From: Liolophura sinensis
Taxonomy: Eukaryota > Mollusca > Polyplacophora > Chitonida > Chitonidae
Length of the DNA stretch: 64,000 bases
Assembly (NCBI RefSeq): GCF_032854445.1
Contig: NC_088296.1
Span: 21,629,853 to 21,693,852, forward strand
Direction of reading: 5' to 3'
Made by a program: the position numbers and the translations under genes. Shown here one piece after another: positions 22,895 through 32,469 of this stretch. Position 1 is the first letter of the stretch, and every line of letters begins with the position of its first letter. A model generated the notes under the pieces. It had not been told where the DNA came from. It did not search any database and saw nothing but the letters and a program-made list of their open reading frames with translations.

Positions 22895-23300
22895 ATCTTC
22901 CTTGTTCTTTGATAATAACCGTTGTCGTCACGAAATTATCGAGATTCCCTTATTCTTTATCACGATATTGTCTACAATCCCTTATTATTTGATAATACAA
23001 ACTCTCATCACGATATTTTCCCAAATTTTTCATCCTAACGTAATATATATTCTTGTTACGATGTTATCTACAATTCCCTTATTCTTTATGGTACACATTC
23101 TCATCATATTATCGAGAATTCCGTTATTATTTGATGATACACGATCTTGTCACGACATTATCCAAAATCCCGCATTCCTTGATGATACAAATCCTCGTCA
23201 CGATAATATCGAGAATCCATTATTTTATGATACACATTCTTGTGCCCTTATTCTTTGATGACACACATTTTCATCACAGCATTACCGGGGATTATATTGT
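22895..23300 (+). repeat. ~47-bp tandem repeat (minisatellite), copy 2
   Basis: Same array as 18165-18475 but about two units longer and with different unit variants, so the arrays changed after the segmental duplication. The last ~150 bases are almost identical to the first copy. Confidence 0.65.
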
Positions 23301-23364
23301 ACTTTAATGACGCACACAATACGCATCTGGAATCACATTATTCCGTGATACTGATCTGAATCAT

Positions 23365-23600
23365 TCCGAGGTCTAATAGTTAGTGTCCCTCTCCTAGGCA
23401 GAAGACCTGAGATCAAACGCAGGTCAAATTAAGGGCTTTGTAAATTGCTGTTCTTACCACCGTGCTTGGCGCCTACTACAGAGTGCTTAGAGCATTAAAA
23501 CTGGACTGGTTGACCCGATGTCAATATATTGTGGCTGGGTACGGTGTCAGGTGTAGAGTCTCTGGAATGATATTTCAGTGGCGACAGCACTGTGGCGGCT
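23365..23600 (+). mobile_element. SINE-2 (tRNA-derived), copy 2
   Basis: Near-identical to 18545-18790 because it was carried along in the duplication. It is not an independent insertion. Confidence 0.55.
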
Positions 23601-23824
23601 CTAGCATAAGAAGACAGGGTACATGTAACACAGATAATGACTCCTCGTTGTCATGTGATTGAGAAGTTGTTAAGTGTAACGTAAAATCCCAAGCATACAT
23701 GCATGCTTACTGTGACAATGCGGAGGGTTGTACACCTTTCAGCCATGGGTGTGTTAAAGTCAGCAAGGCAGAGTATGTCACATGCGCTGGTTAAAATCAG
23801 GACAAAGATAACACACAGTCTTAC

Positions 23825-23960
23825 CTTGAGTTTGGGTAAAGTTGAACGTGTCTTTTAGTGGAACCGCATAAACGTTGAAGGCCAAATCTATCCCATTTAT
23901 CACAGCACAGAAAAAACCAAGAATTATGCGGAGTCCAAGTAGAAACGCCTGTTTATTCAT
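23825..23960 (-). CDS. MFS transporter gene A, alternative first coding exon 1b
   Basis: 136 bp, phase-1 donor GTAAGA at 23819-23824, identical in length and phase to exon 1a. It encodes MNKQAFLLG then GFFCAVINGIDLAFNVYAV, the first helix of the transporter. Both the ATG and the donor are conserved relative to exon 1a and no stop intervenes, so either exon can be joined to exon 2 at 13144. In transcription order exon 1b comes first. Whether it is used, skipped or driven by its own promoter cannot be read from the sequence. The open frame beyond the donor is intron. Confidence 0.7.
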
Positions 23961-24204
23961 CATGATCGTAGGGTAAGCACACGAAAACCGTTAAACAACT
24001 CTTATACTTCATTGTAAATACGTGTAGAGTATTTTTTTTTAATTACCGAATAAAAACATGTGGATACGCCCCAGTATCTTGATTGGTTAAAATTTGTTAC
24101 GTCTATACGTGATGCTGAACGTGTTTATAGACTGACATACATGTACAATATGCTTAATTTAAGGCTATGTTCAGGAGAAATCCTTGTACGTCGACACGCT
24201 TGGT

Positions 24205-24545
24205 TTCCGAGGTTGAATGCCAAGAAATGTTTCCCCTAGGTGATGAGGTTCTAGTTTTGTTACCCCTAGCCCTTAACTGCTTAAGTCCAAGTTCAGTGGA
24301 CCATACGATGTAGCTAAGAAAGTTAACGATGTTAACTGCATTATTATCACAGCAGATCATAGTAAAACTAAAAGAATATGTCACATCAATATGCTCAAAG
24401 AGTACAATGGCCAAGACATAAGTCATTCATTAGCTGTGGCTAGTTTAGTAGTAAATCGTGCAGAGGAGAGTGGTGTATTGTCTACTACCTGTACTGAGTC
24501 TAAAGAGCCTGGTAGCATTCAAGTTGCTGTGTTAGATCCTTTTAG
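24205..24545 (+). pseudogene. Gypsy integrase C-terminal (GPY/F) fragment
   Basis: The plus strand encodes, in shifting frames, PGDEVLVLLPLA, then FSGPYDVAKKVND and RICHINMLKEY, the C-terminal GPY/F region of a gypsy integrase. The corresponding region of the element at 54630-54800 reads PGQKVLVLLPVP, FGPYVV and LCHINMLKPY. It is a different, more diverged family member, and only this part remains. Confidence 0.65.
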
Positions 24546-24599
24546 ATAACCCAGGTGTATTGGGCAAAGTAGTATAGTAGGGAGCTTTTGTGTCGGATT

Positions 24600-24900
24600 G
24601 AAACGAGCAGGTGTGTCGATGAGTCCGCGCTCTGCACGTGACGTCAGCGCATTTGCGTCATACGTTTCATGTCGTGCCAAAACTGATGTCGCACGGGAGA
24701 GCATCAGCTCCATGTCACGCTAAAACTGACCAATGGGTGAACTTCATTTCGTTCGGGCCAAAACTGGGTGAGCTCCACTTCTCGCCAAAACGGATATCAC
24801 GCGCGAAAGCAGCTCCTTTAGCTCCATGTCTCGCCAAAACTGACCAATAGGTAGGCTCCATTTCGCGCCAAATCCGACCAATGGCGTGATCGCGCGGTTT
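24600..24900. promoter_or_regulatory. CpG-rich promoter-like cluster (CRE, CCAAT boxes, E2F-like site)
   Basis: A GC/CpG-rich island in AT-rich surroundings. It holds a perfect palindromic CRE TGACGTCA (24639-24646), three CCAAT boxes (24730-24734, 24844-24848, 24878-24882), each within GACCAAT, and TTTCGCGCCAAA (24861-24872), a textbook E2F-type site. It also has internal direct repeats around CTCCATGTC-CGC-AAAACTGACCAAT. It lies about 450 bases upstream of the zinc-finger frame at 25345, with a SINE inserted between. This is a prediction from motifs only. Confidence 0.45.
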
Positions 24901-24942
24901 TGTCTCCTTGATTTCGTTGACGTTCGCGTTCAAGAGATAAAA

Positions 24943-25211
24943 AGATTTATTTATTTATTTAATTGGTGTTTTACGCCGTACTCAAGAATATTTCACTTAT
25001 ATGACGGCGGCCAGCATTATGGTGGGTGGAAACCGGGCAGAGCCCGGGGGAAACCCACGATCACCCGCAGGTTGCTGGGAGACTTTCCCACGTACGGCCG
25101 GAGACGAAGCCAGCATTAGTTGAACTTGAACTCACAGCGATCGCATTAGTGAAAGACTCCTCAGTGATTACGCTGCGCTAGCGCGCTAACCAACTCAGCC
25201 ATGGGGGCTCC
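24943..25211 (-). mobile_element. tRNA-derived SINE, full length, minus orientation
   Basis: Reference copy for the window. Left to right on the plus strand: (ATTT)n tail, GGTGTTTTACGCCGTACTCA, AATATTTCACTTATATGACG, CGGCCAGCATTATGGTGGG, GAAACCGGGCAGAGCCCGGG, GGCCGGAGACGAAGCCAGCA, B-box complement within TTGAACTTGAACTCACAGCG, and A-box complement within GCGCTAACCAACTCAGCCAT. So the tRNA head points left. No clear target duplication was found. Confidence 0.8.
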
Positions 25212-25344
25212 AAAAATGTGTGTAAAGAAGAAGGTTTGTGAATAAAAATGTGTGTGAAGAGAATGAAGTTTATTCCGGCTGTCTTACCTGCCTAGACAAC
25301 TCCAGGCCACGTTCACCCAGAGAGTATACTACTGACGCTACGCT

Positions 25345-25732
25345 GCCATCGTGGTTTACGGAGGAGGAAGAAAGATTTCGGCAAAATTTACTTGTCGGAC
25401 GTGTGGCTGGCGGTTTTCCCGGTGGGCCAATTGGTTGAGGCATGAGGAGACGCAATATTCTGAGAGTTTATTCCCAGTTTACCTGCGTAATGTGCGCCAG
25501 ACACTTTTCCCGGCGGGACAACTGGCGCGTAGGACTAGGACGTACCACGCGGGGAAGAGGTTCAAGTGCCCGACTTTCGGGCGGACGTTTCCTAGCCGGA
25601 GTAATTTGGTCTGGCACAAGCGGCGACACGAAAAACAGAGTGTGTCGAAGTGCGAAGAGTGTGACAAGACCGTTTACCGGTAATGGGAATCGGATTGGCG
25701 TGTCCATCAACGTGCTGAACACCAAAAGGTAA
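25345..25732 (+). pseudogene. Decayed C2H2 zinc-finger coding region
   Basis: Several C2H2-type fingers are spread over two frames. Finger 1 is FTCRTCGWRFSRWANWLRH (25387 onward). Finger 2, in another frame, is FTCVMCARHFSRRDNW. Finger 3 is FKCPTFGRTFPSRSNLVWHK with the second Cys replaced by Phe. Finger 4 is KCEECDKTVYR, an in-frame TAA, then WESDWRVHQRAEH. The frame ends at AAAAG followed by GTAAGT, a possible splice donor at 25733. The frameshifts, lost Cys and stop indicate a pseudogene. It could be a host zinc-finger gene or a zinc-finger cargo of a Polinton (the PolB fragment lies 4 kb downstream on the same strand); the sequence does not decide. Confidence 0.5.
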
Positions 25733-25735
25733 GTC

Positions 25736-26222
25736 GCACACACACATACACACGTACTAGTATTGTATAACTATAGCACTGTATGTCGATACGTTTCTGT
25801 GGTCGTATTCTCCGGATTTGGTGCCTTTTTATGTAAAATGGAATAAAACAATAATTATATACACAATACAATGATATATGGCAGCCCTTGCTCAAGGCAG
25901 CCCGGCAACATGGATTTAAAGTGAGTCGGGGCCGCGTGTAGGCTTGGCTGGCCCAGCAGGATACGTATACGCTGCACCGTCCAGCTCAACAGCTCTACCT
26001 TCGTAACTGGTCGGCTTGTAAAGTTTGCGTGTTGAGGTACGTGGCGCCAAAACGGAACAGTGAGGTGGCTGGGGTGGGCGTGTGTGTTTTCCCCTCGTTG
26101 AGGTACGCGCTGAGTCGTCCAATGAGCGAGGAGGTTGAGGGAGTCGTGCTGGAGTCGTGCTGGAGAACATCGTATAGTGTAACATTGTATAGCATTGTAT
26201 AGTATTTTTTGTATAACTTCTT
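25736..26222. other. No gene seen
   Basis: CA-repeat-rich start, then a stretch with overlapping minus-strand open frames (25916-26281) that share no recognisable domain. About 26100-26215 has short internal repeats (GAGTCGTGCTGGAGTCGTGC and GTATAG-ATTGTATAG). Confidence 0.35.
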
Positions 26223-26233
26223 ACATACCTTTG

Positions 26234-26307
26234 CCGCCGTCGTATAAGTGAAATATTCTTGAGTACGGCGTAAAACACCAATCAAATAAATAAATAAATA
26301 AATAAAT
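26234..26307 (+). mobile_element. SINE tail insertion with 11-bp target duplication
   Basis: The last ~74 bases of the SINE (CCGCCGTCGTATAAGTGAAA through GTACGGCGTAAAACACCAAT and (AAAT)n) are flanked by perfect repeats ACATACCTTTG at 26223-26233 and 26308-26318. A second severely truncated target-primed insertion. Confidence 0.85.
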
Positions 26308-26449
26308 ACATACCTTTGTCTTTTGGAGTTAGGGTTAACGTTGCTTTGGAAATGGATGTTGCGATTATCGACTTGGAACGCCTTTTACGGACTACGAATG
26401 GTATATAAATGTCGGACTTGACGCTTATGTTGAAAGAGTGTGTATATTA

Positions 26450-26690
26450 TTACTGACATCGATTTGACAGCAGGAATTTTCCTATGTAATATTATTTATT
26501 CGGGACGAATTTCTTCATCCATCCTGTTTGCAACCAAAGAAATCACGTAGTCTCTATCTTCTGGATTGTCTTATAGAATAGATGTCATATCACACAATTA
26601 TCTGTTAGTATCGGCAGTCATACCTTTTCATGTATGTGTAGAAGCCAATAGCATCGGGTGATGACATAGCGAGCATTATGACGACCCAAG
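26450..26690 (-). repeat. Repeat R2, inverted copy
   Basis: The reverse complement matches 28881-29161 and 29327-29603: shared blocks include GACTGCCGATAC, TGTCTTATAGAATAG complement, AGAAATTCGTC-CG and the AATATTATT region. Together the three copies flank the LINE fragment 26871-28835. Confidence 0.6.
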
Positions 26691-26870
26691 TATTGTGACT
26701 AATGGTGTTTTGCACGTTACGAATGTAAATAAGTGTAATGTGCTAGCTGACAGCTTCTCATTTGTCTCCAGCTCTAGTAATTATAACGAGGAGTTCATTA
26801 CTCATAAGTAATGGAAGAGAGACAGTTTTAATAACATCATATTTGACGATGTGCCCATTAATTTTCCCCG

Positions 26871-28835
26871 ATGGAACTTAAGCAGGCCTCTAATGGCACA
26901 AAGGACTCCTCCCCAGAGGAAGATGGGATCAGTTACTCTATGGTTAGGCACCTCCCCGAAAACAGTGTAAATGTGTTACTTTTGTTTTTTTACACCATAC
27001 GGGCAAATAGGAAAGTTCCGGTTTCATGTTGTCATTCCAGTGCAAACAACCTGGCAAAGACCCATCTCTAGCTTCATCATATAGACCGATTGCTCTCACA
27101 TCAGCACTCTGTAAGATCATGGAAAAAATGATTAAGTTAAGGCTGGAGTGGTTTCTAAATAAGAACGAAGTCTATTCTATCATTCAGAGTGGTTTTAGAA
27201 AAGGTAGACGTACTACAGACCATGTTGTTTCCCTTGGAACACCCATCAAGAGGTCACTTGCGAGTAAAGAATGTAACCTGGTAGCCTTTCTTGATATCCA
27301 AAAGGCATATGATATGTTCTGCAGGTGTGGACTGTTAATTAAGATGAAGGGATTGGGTATTGGTTGGGTGAAGGATTTTCTCTCTCATCACACAATGCAG
27401 GTTCGCACTGGTACGGATTTTCACGGCCTGTTCCTGTTGAAAATGGTACCCAACAAGGAAGCGTTTTATCCCAAACACTGTTCAGTATAGCCATCAACGA
27501 TTTACCCTAGGTCCTCAGCCCAAGCATAAATTGCTCCCTTTTTTTCTGACAATAAAGCTATTGGGTTCAGTACTAAGAATATAAACATAGCAGACGTGTA
27601 GATACAGCAGGCCTTGAATGAAATTACCAGATGGAGCAAACTGTGGGGATTTCGCTTCTCTCCAGCTTCTCTCCAAGTCCGAAGCAGACTTTTTTTTTAC
27701 TAGAAAGCGGGTTAAGATGCCGGTACCACTTTTTATAGGGAACAGTGCAATTAATGAGTCTTCATCTCTTCATCATTCAAATATCTCGGCGTTGTATTTG
27801 ACAAGAGACTTACATGGTCAAAACATATTGAAATGACGGGTACCTTATGTGGGCTGTATCTCAGAAATCCTGAGGGGCGGACAAATCCTACCTTCTAATC
27901 TTGAATAGAGCGCTGATAAGATCGCGTCTAGACTATTTTTGAGAAGCTTTTGACTCTGTTCCGCTTTTGACTCTGCTCCGCGTTGGACTCCTCATCTATT
28001 GGAGGTATTAGAGGTTTTACAGTGCTACATTTTAAAGGAGTTAATATCAGTCTTGGTTGGATCCCAGGACATGCAGGCATAGCTGGAAATGAATGGGGAG
28101 ATTTCCTAGCAAAACAAGGTCTTGCTTGCACCAGTGTTACCCGAAATATTTTTGTTACACCATCAGACATTATTACAACATGCAATCACATTTTACTGGT
28201 CTGTGGCAGAGTCAGTGGGTTCTTTTTTCAATTCCACCCCAGAGTTTCCTTTCGTTTGTTAACATTCACATCACATAGAAACAAAGTTGTGTTTTATAGA
28301 TTACAAACAGGCCATATGCCATTAAATTCATATCTCCACAGGTTTAAAGTACGTGATTCGAGTCTGTGTCAAAGTTGTCAAAGTTGAAGAAACTGTTGAA
28401 CATTTTTTTGTTCAAATGCAGCAGGTTTACAAACCAAAGAATGAAACTTATTCATGATCTCATTTATGCAGGGGTGAGCAGACCGGGTATGGAATCTGTA
28501 CTCAAGCCGGTAAGAAACATGCGGTTGGAAACTATGTCCTCAGTTGTCATAGTTTTTTTTGTGGTGTTCTGTCGCAGGACCATAATTCCTCTCCGCATGC
28601 ATTTTTGCATGAAATGCTGTTTTTGTATAATGGTGTGTTTTATTATTGCTTTACATGATCAGAACTCCAATCTGGATGTTTCTGGTTTAGTCCATTTGCG
28701 TTTGTATACTGTTGTTATTAACGGTGTTTTTCTGTGCCTACCTTTTTGTGTGTTTTGCCATGATCTGTAGTTGATGCTGTTGTATTGCTTTGGCGTGAAT
28801 CATTCCAGTGAATAAAACGCCAATAATATTATTAT
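26871..28835 (+). mobile_element. I-superclade LINE fragment, different family
   Basis: Plus-strand RT and RNase H remnants. RT is at about 26880-27490: YRPIALTSALCKIMEKMI, NEVYSIIQSGFRKGRRTTDH, AFLDIQKAYD (motif A). RNase H end is at 27983-28390: LGWIPGHAGIAGNEWGDFLA. A tail follows with CQSC and HFFVQ (a Cys-rich post-RNase H motif), then a 3' UTR ending in AATAAAACGCCAATAATATT. Sequence divergence from the other LINEs here shows it is a separate family. It is heavily frameshifted, and its RT active-site region (27490-27600) is scrambled. Confidence 0.75.
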
Positions 28836-28880
28836 ATCTGTCTGTCTGAGCATTATTGCAAGTGTGTTTATATAATAATT

Positions 28881-29161
28881 ATTGGACATCATAGATGGCG
28901 CTGTAGGGCTAATCTAAGCCCACTTGCCATAATGCTTGCTAGATCATCGCCCACCGCTATTCTCTTCAGCACATGCATAAAATGGTATGACTGCCGATAC
29001 CAGCAGATATTTGTGTGATGTAACAAGCTATTCTATAAGACAACCCAGAAGCTAGAGACCTCATGAAGAAATTCGTTTCGCAGCAAATATAACACAGGAA
29101 TATGCCTGTTGTCAAATCGATGTCAGCGATAGTGTGTATTCGTTGGATTTGTGTCATTTTT
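28881..29161 (+). repeat. Repeat R2, direct copy 1
   Basis: ~280-bp block starting ATTGGACATCATAGATGGCG; repeated at 29327-29603 with about 85-90% identity by eye, and inverted at 26450-26690. No coding content is recognised. Confidence 0.7.
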
Positions 29162-29326
29162 CAGATTTCCAGATAACCTAGGTATTTTACAGAGAATTTC
29201 AGGGAGAATAACTCTGGGTCGCTTGTTGACACTGCTATAGACGAGGAACAGCCTTTGTCGATGTATGGTTAATCTAAGCCCACCTGTTTAAACAGATTTA
29301 TGTAAAATTGAATAAAACAATAATTA

Positions 29327-29603
29327 TTGGACATCATAGATGGCGCTGTATGGCTAATCTATGCCCACTTGTAATAATGTTTGCTAGGTCATCGCCCACG
29401 GCTATTCGCTTCTGCACATACATGAAAAGGTATGACTGCCGATACCAATAGATAATTATGTGACATGACAAGCTATTCTATAAGACAATCCAGAAGCTAG
29501 AGATCACATGAAGAAATTTGTCCCGCAAAAATTATTACACAGAAATATGCCTCTTGTCAGATCGATGTCAGCGATAGTGTATTCGTTAAGTTTTTGTCAT
29601 TTT
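29327..29603 (+). repeat. Repeat R2, direct copy 2
   Basis: Second direct copy (same start ATTGGACATCATAGATGGCG; shared end GATGTCAGCGATAGTG). The 165 bases between the two copies share GGCTAATCTA-GCCCAC with them, so the real repeat may be longer. Confidence 0.7.
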
Positions 29604-29924
29604 CAGCTAGACCTGAAGGCCGAAGAAACAACGTATAACACTAGCTCCCAAAGATAAAGGTATGTAAGAAATTATACAAATATGAAATACAGCCGGAACA
29701 CACAAAAGAGAATCCGTCATCAATTTTCAATGATGTCGGGCAGACAGTGGATATTCCAGGCATGAATTCCATATCAAAGTTCAAATTCGTAGTCCATGAA
29801 TGAGTTTCAGGTCAAATGACAATTAAACAAGGTATCTCAGTCGCGCTTTGATGGCAACTGTTTATAAAGGCATGATGCAGACGTAAGGAGCATGGCTGCA
29901 TTTACAGCCCCTAGGCTCAGGGTT
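29604..29924. other. Left boundary zone of the Polinton fossil
   Basis: No gene is seen until the PolB similarity begins near 29925. No terminal inverted repeat of the Polinton could be identified here. Confidence 0.35.
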
Positions 29925-30900
29925 TGCCCACATTGATGAGCGTCTCGCCATCTTCCAGTTCCACGGATTCCACAACTACCGGCGACGATAGACGAAAGAC
30001 GTGCGCCGGGAAGTAAGCGAAAACATGGGGTACATCCAGTCCTAAGGGTATGAGCTGGTATCCATATGGGAGTGTTCCTTTCTTCACCTGCAGGGAAGGA
30101 ACCCGGCTTGGCGTGCCTTCCTGCAACGGTACAGCTTACCCAACTCACAGCGACAGCCCAAGACACAGGCTCGGCTGGTGGTGGCTGTCGTCTAAGGTCG
30201 GTTGTTCGGCTTCGTTGAATGTTACACCCACGTGCCGGACCATCTCCAAGCGGACTTTGGAGAAAGTCCTCCCATATTTAAAAACATTGATGTGAGCCAG
30301 GAGGACATAGGCTGCACCATGGCGGAGTGCGCCGAGGTAAATCAGATCATGTCCTGTTACAGGCGAATGCTGATCAGGAGTATGTTCGGCACGAAATTCT
30401 GCCCCCCCCCCCCCTCCGTTACAGCAACTGTATCTCGGGTTCGTAGAAATAGCGGCTATGGCAAAACCGTTACAAACCATGACAGGCATGTGGATGTCAA
30501 AATTTGTGACCTCACGAAGACTCGAAAGTTACTAACGAGTGTGCGGTGCCGTACCGTCGACAAAATTGATGACGATATCTTCGAAGTGGTGAGGAGCAAG
30601 ACGACCATTCGTTACAACCTATCCTTGCAAATAGGATGTATGGTGTACCAGTATGCCAAACTCCGTATGTTGGAGTTTTACTATGATTTCATGACTCTTT
30701 TTGTAACAAGGCGGACTGGTAGTACTTCGAGATAGACACGGACTCCGCGTACATGGCCTGGTCCGACCCGGACAGGGAATCCTTGGTTAACTCGGAGCTG
30801 CGGGCGGTAGGGGACAAATGGTTGCCTCGACGTTGTTATCGTATGTCGTACACGACGTGTCCTACGTATGTGCAACTGCTTCCATGGGACGATCTCGAAC
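29925..30900 (+). pseudogene. Polinton protein-primed DNA polymerase B, C-terminal fragment (broken)
   Basis: The plus strand encodes pieces of a family B DNA polymerase of the Polinton/Maverick type. At 29945-30110 are remnants of the FHGC-type block and a WEC motif. At 30195-30300 is FGFVECYTHVPDHL then PPIFKNIDVS. At 30440-30500 is NSGYGKTVTN, the nucleotide-binding K-(NSxYG) motif. At 30715-30770 is a DTDSAYMA block holding the catalytic DTDS. The exonuclease domain, terminal-protein region and most of the N-terminal half are missing. There are internal deletions (a C-run at 30410-30422 marks one) and stops in all frames, so it is an inactive fossil. It converges on the capsid-side genes on the minus strand, the arrangement known for Polintons. 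Confidence 0.85.
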
Positions 30901-31300
30901 CCGCTGGGTTAGGTAATTCACGCAGTATTGTCCACACACGGCGGTGTCCAGACTCTGCAGCCGCCGATCATTCGACGTCCAGTGGTGTGTCGTCCGGTTG
31001 AGCCAAGCGGTGATATCGGTGTGGAGGGGTTGGAGTTCGTACGAATGAAGGTATTGTCCTCAGAGACGGGGTGGGTCCGAGCAACGTCTATGAAGATGGC
31101 TACCCAATGTTGTCCCGGGCAGAGGCACGTGTCTATGTTGATGACGCAGGCCCAGAGTGTGTTGGTCACTTGGTGAGGGCGGTGGTACCAAGCGTAGGCA
31201 CAGAGCACGTTTCCGCTTTTGTCTGTTTCTGTGATTACTTGGAATACGGCGTAGCACACCGAATGGTTTTCGGCAGTGACCTGGCAAAGCACATCTCCTT
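30880..31300 (-). pseudogene. Adenain-like cysteine protease of the Polinton (frameshifted)
   Basis: The minus strand encodes the signature parts of the adenovirus-type maturation protease found in Polintons. The catalytic-His segment PGQHWVAIFID is near 31115-31145, and the catalytic-Cys segment VCGQYCVNYL is near 30905-30935. The two lie in different frames, so at least one frameshift has broken the gene. In the family this enzyme cleaves capsid precursor proteins during assembly. It sits directly downstream of the major capsid gene. It overlaps the PolB fragment only at its very end. Confidence 0.75.
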
Positions 31301-31302
31301 TC

Positions 31303-32160
31303 CAGGTTCAGTTGGTGATCGTGGTGGTGGTTGGAGGTGAAGTCAAAACAAAGCAGCGTGTTCCCTGCTGGAGTTCCCCCTCGTCGTGAAACACTTTCCC
31401 CGTGTTGATAAAGAGGTTCATGTACGTTCTGACGAAATTCCCGGTCTCAAAACTGGGTGTTAGGGGCTGGGCAGGAATTTGACGTCCGCCGACATGCAAG
31501 GGGAGGAAGTTTTTGTACAAGTGCTGGAAATGGAACGGATTTTTAGAGTAGTTAATGTAAAAAGCCGTGTTGCTCACACATTCCACCATTAAGCTTGTCA
31601 GTAAGGTGCCCAGAAATAGGTTTTGTTCGTTGATGAGGGTGTGGCCTTTGGCCACGGAGAAATACTTGGTCAGCACACGGCGGATAGGCTACTTGGCAGG
31701 GGCTTTGGCCAACGCTTTCAAATGCCCCAGCTGAACACCGCCTGTGGCTTGCGCACAAAGATCAACATCTCCTTCAAGCGGGTCTTTTGTCAAGACTCTC
31801 CTCACTGGACATCAAAGCAAATACGTCCTTGGGGTGAGACGGACGCGGACGCTCACGTTGTTTAGCAGGTCACGCCGTTGCAGAAACATGTCGCAGTCCA
31901 GGTGCCCCAGCATGTCAACCGACCGACCTTGGGCTGTGAGCTGCAGCCTTTTGTCAAACCCTATGTTGGTCTAATCCGTCACGTCAAACCTCCATGGGCC
32001 GTCCGTGTACCACAAGGCAGGGGACACCTGGGTGTTCTTGGTCTCTGCGCAGTAAGATAGCAAAGTCCCCAAGTAGGCAAGGTACGGGAACATATTGCTG
32101 GAAGCGGTGATGAGTTTGTCGTTCCGGGAGAGGTCCACAAATCAAAGCCACTGGTGACCG
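31303..32160 (-). pseudogene. Polinton major capsid protein, C-terminal part (broken)
   Basis: Matches the double-jelly-roll major capsid family of Polintons (related to the Caenorhabditis F54H12.2-type proteins). Recognisable blocks from 5' to 3' on the minus strand are VQLGHLKALAKA, an open stretch at 31308-31676 with NEQNLFLG and YSKNPFHFQHLYKNFL, RQIPAQPLTPSFETGNFVRT, and a FHDEGEL block, ending in a Thr-rich run. The region upstream (31680-32160) is in a different frame with stops, and the N-terminal jelly roll is largely deleted. It cannot encode a capsid as it stands. Confidence 0.8.
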
Positions 32161-32469
32161 ACGGACAACACTCGTTTGGTAAATATATCTGGTGCGGAGC
32201 GTGGTTTGGTGCGTCGAGGTTGGCGGGAGAGCATGTGTCTTCTAGGCCCAACGGGCAGGTGAGGACGTTTGGAAACACCCTTTCATGCCACACGTCGTCC
32301 ATGACTTTCAGTCCAGCACGTAACGGAGTTTTACTCAACGCCTACACAGCCGGCTTTAACAAGCGCTACGCCATTTTGATGCAACTGCCCAGCAAGCCGT
32401 TATCATGCTGTACAACTGCACCCCGAAACACAGGTAGTCCACCTCCGCCGGCTTACTGTAATAGTTAAA
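32161..32469 (-). pseudogene. Polinton segment between minor and major capsid genes
   Basis: The minus strand holds a short, broken coding-like stretch between the two capsid genes, where Polintons often encode a small Gly/basic virion protein and the start of the major capsid gene. Frames are disrupted and I recognise no clean motif. It is included because it is continuous with the element. Confidence 0.4.

Larger units (their letters stand above)
22127..24204. repeat. Segmental duplication carrying MFS first exon 1b
   Basis: Second copy of 17392-19425 (see there). It includes the tRNA-like repeat (22215-22400), tandem repeat (22895-23300), SINE-2 (23365-23600) and exon 1b. It ends near 24204, where a gypsy integrase fragment begins. 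Confidence 0.8.

Noticed and set aside
23778-24000. Considering exon 1b as the only real first exon and 1a a pseudo-copy
   Set aside because: Both copies have intact ATG, frame, donor and phase, so the sequence gives no reason to prefer one.
24590-24650. Possible hammerhead ribozyme (GAAACGAG, then GTGTCGATGAGTCC)
   Set aside because: The core needs CTGATGA, but here it reads TCGATGA. The order of elements and pairing stems do not form a closed hammerhead.
25120-25211. tRNA genes, suggested by good A and B boxes here and at 40125 and 63660
   Set aside because: They are SINE heads: the same tail and body follow each, and the cloverleaf does not close.
31060-31340. Plus-strand open frames over the Polinton protease and capsid region
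   Set aside because: Opposite-strand shadows of GC-rich minus-strand genes; the family motifs are on the minus strand.
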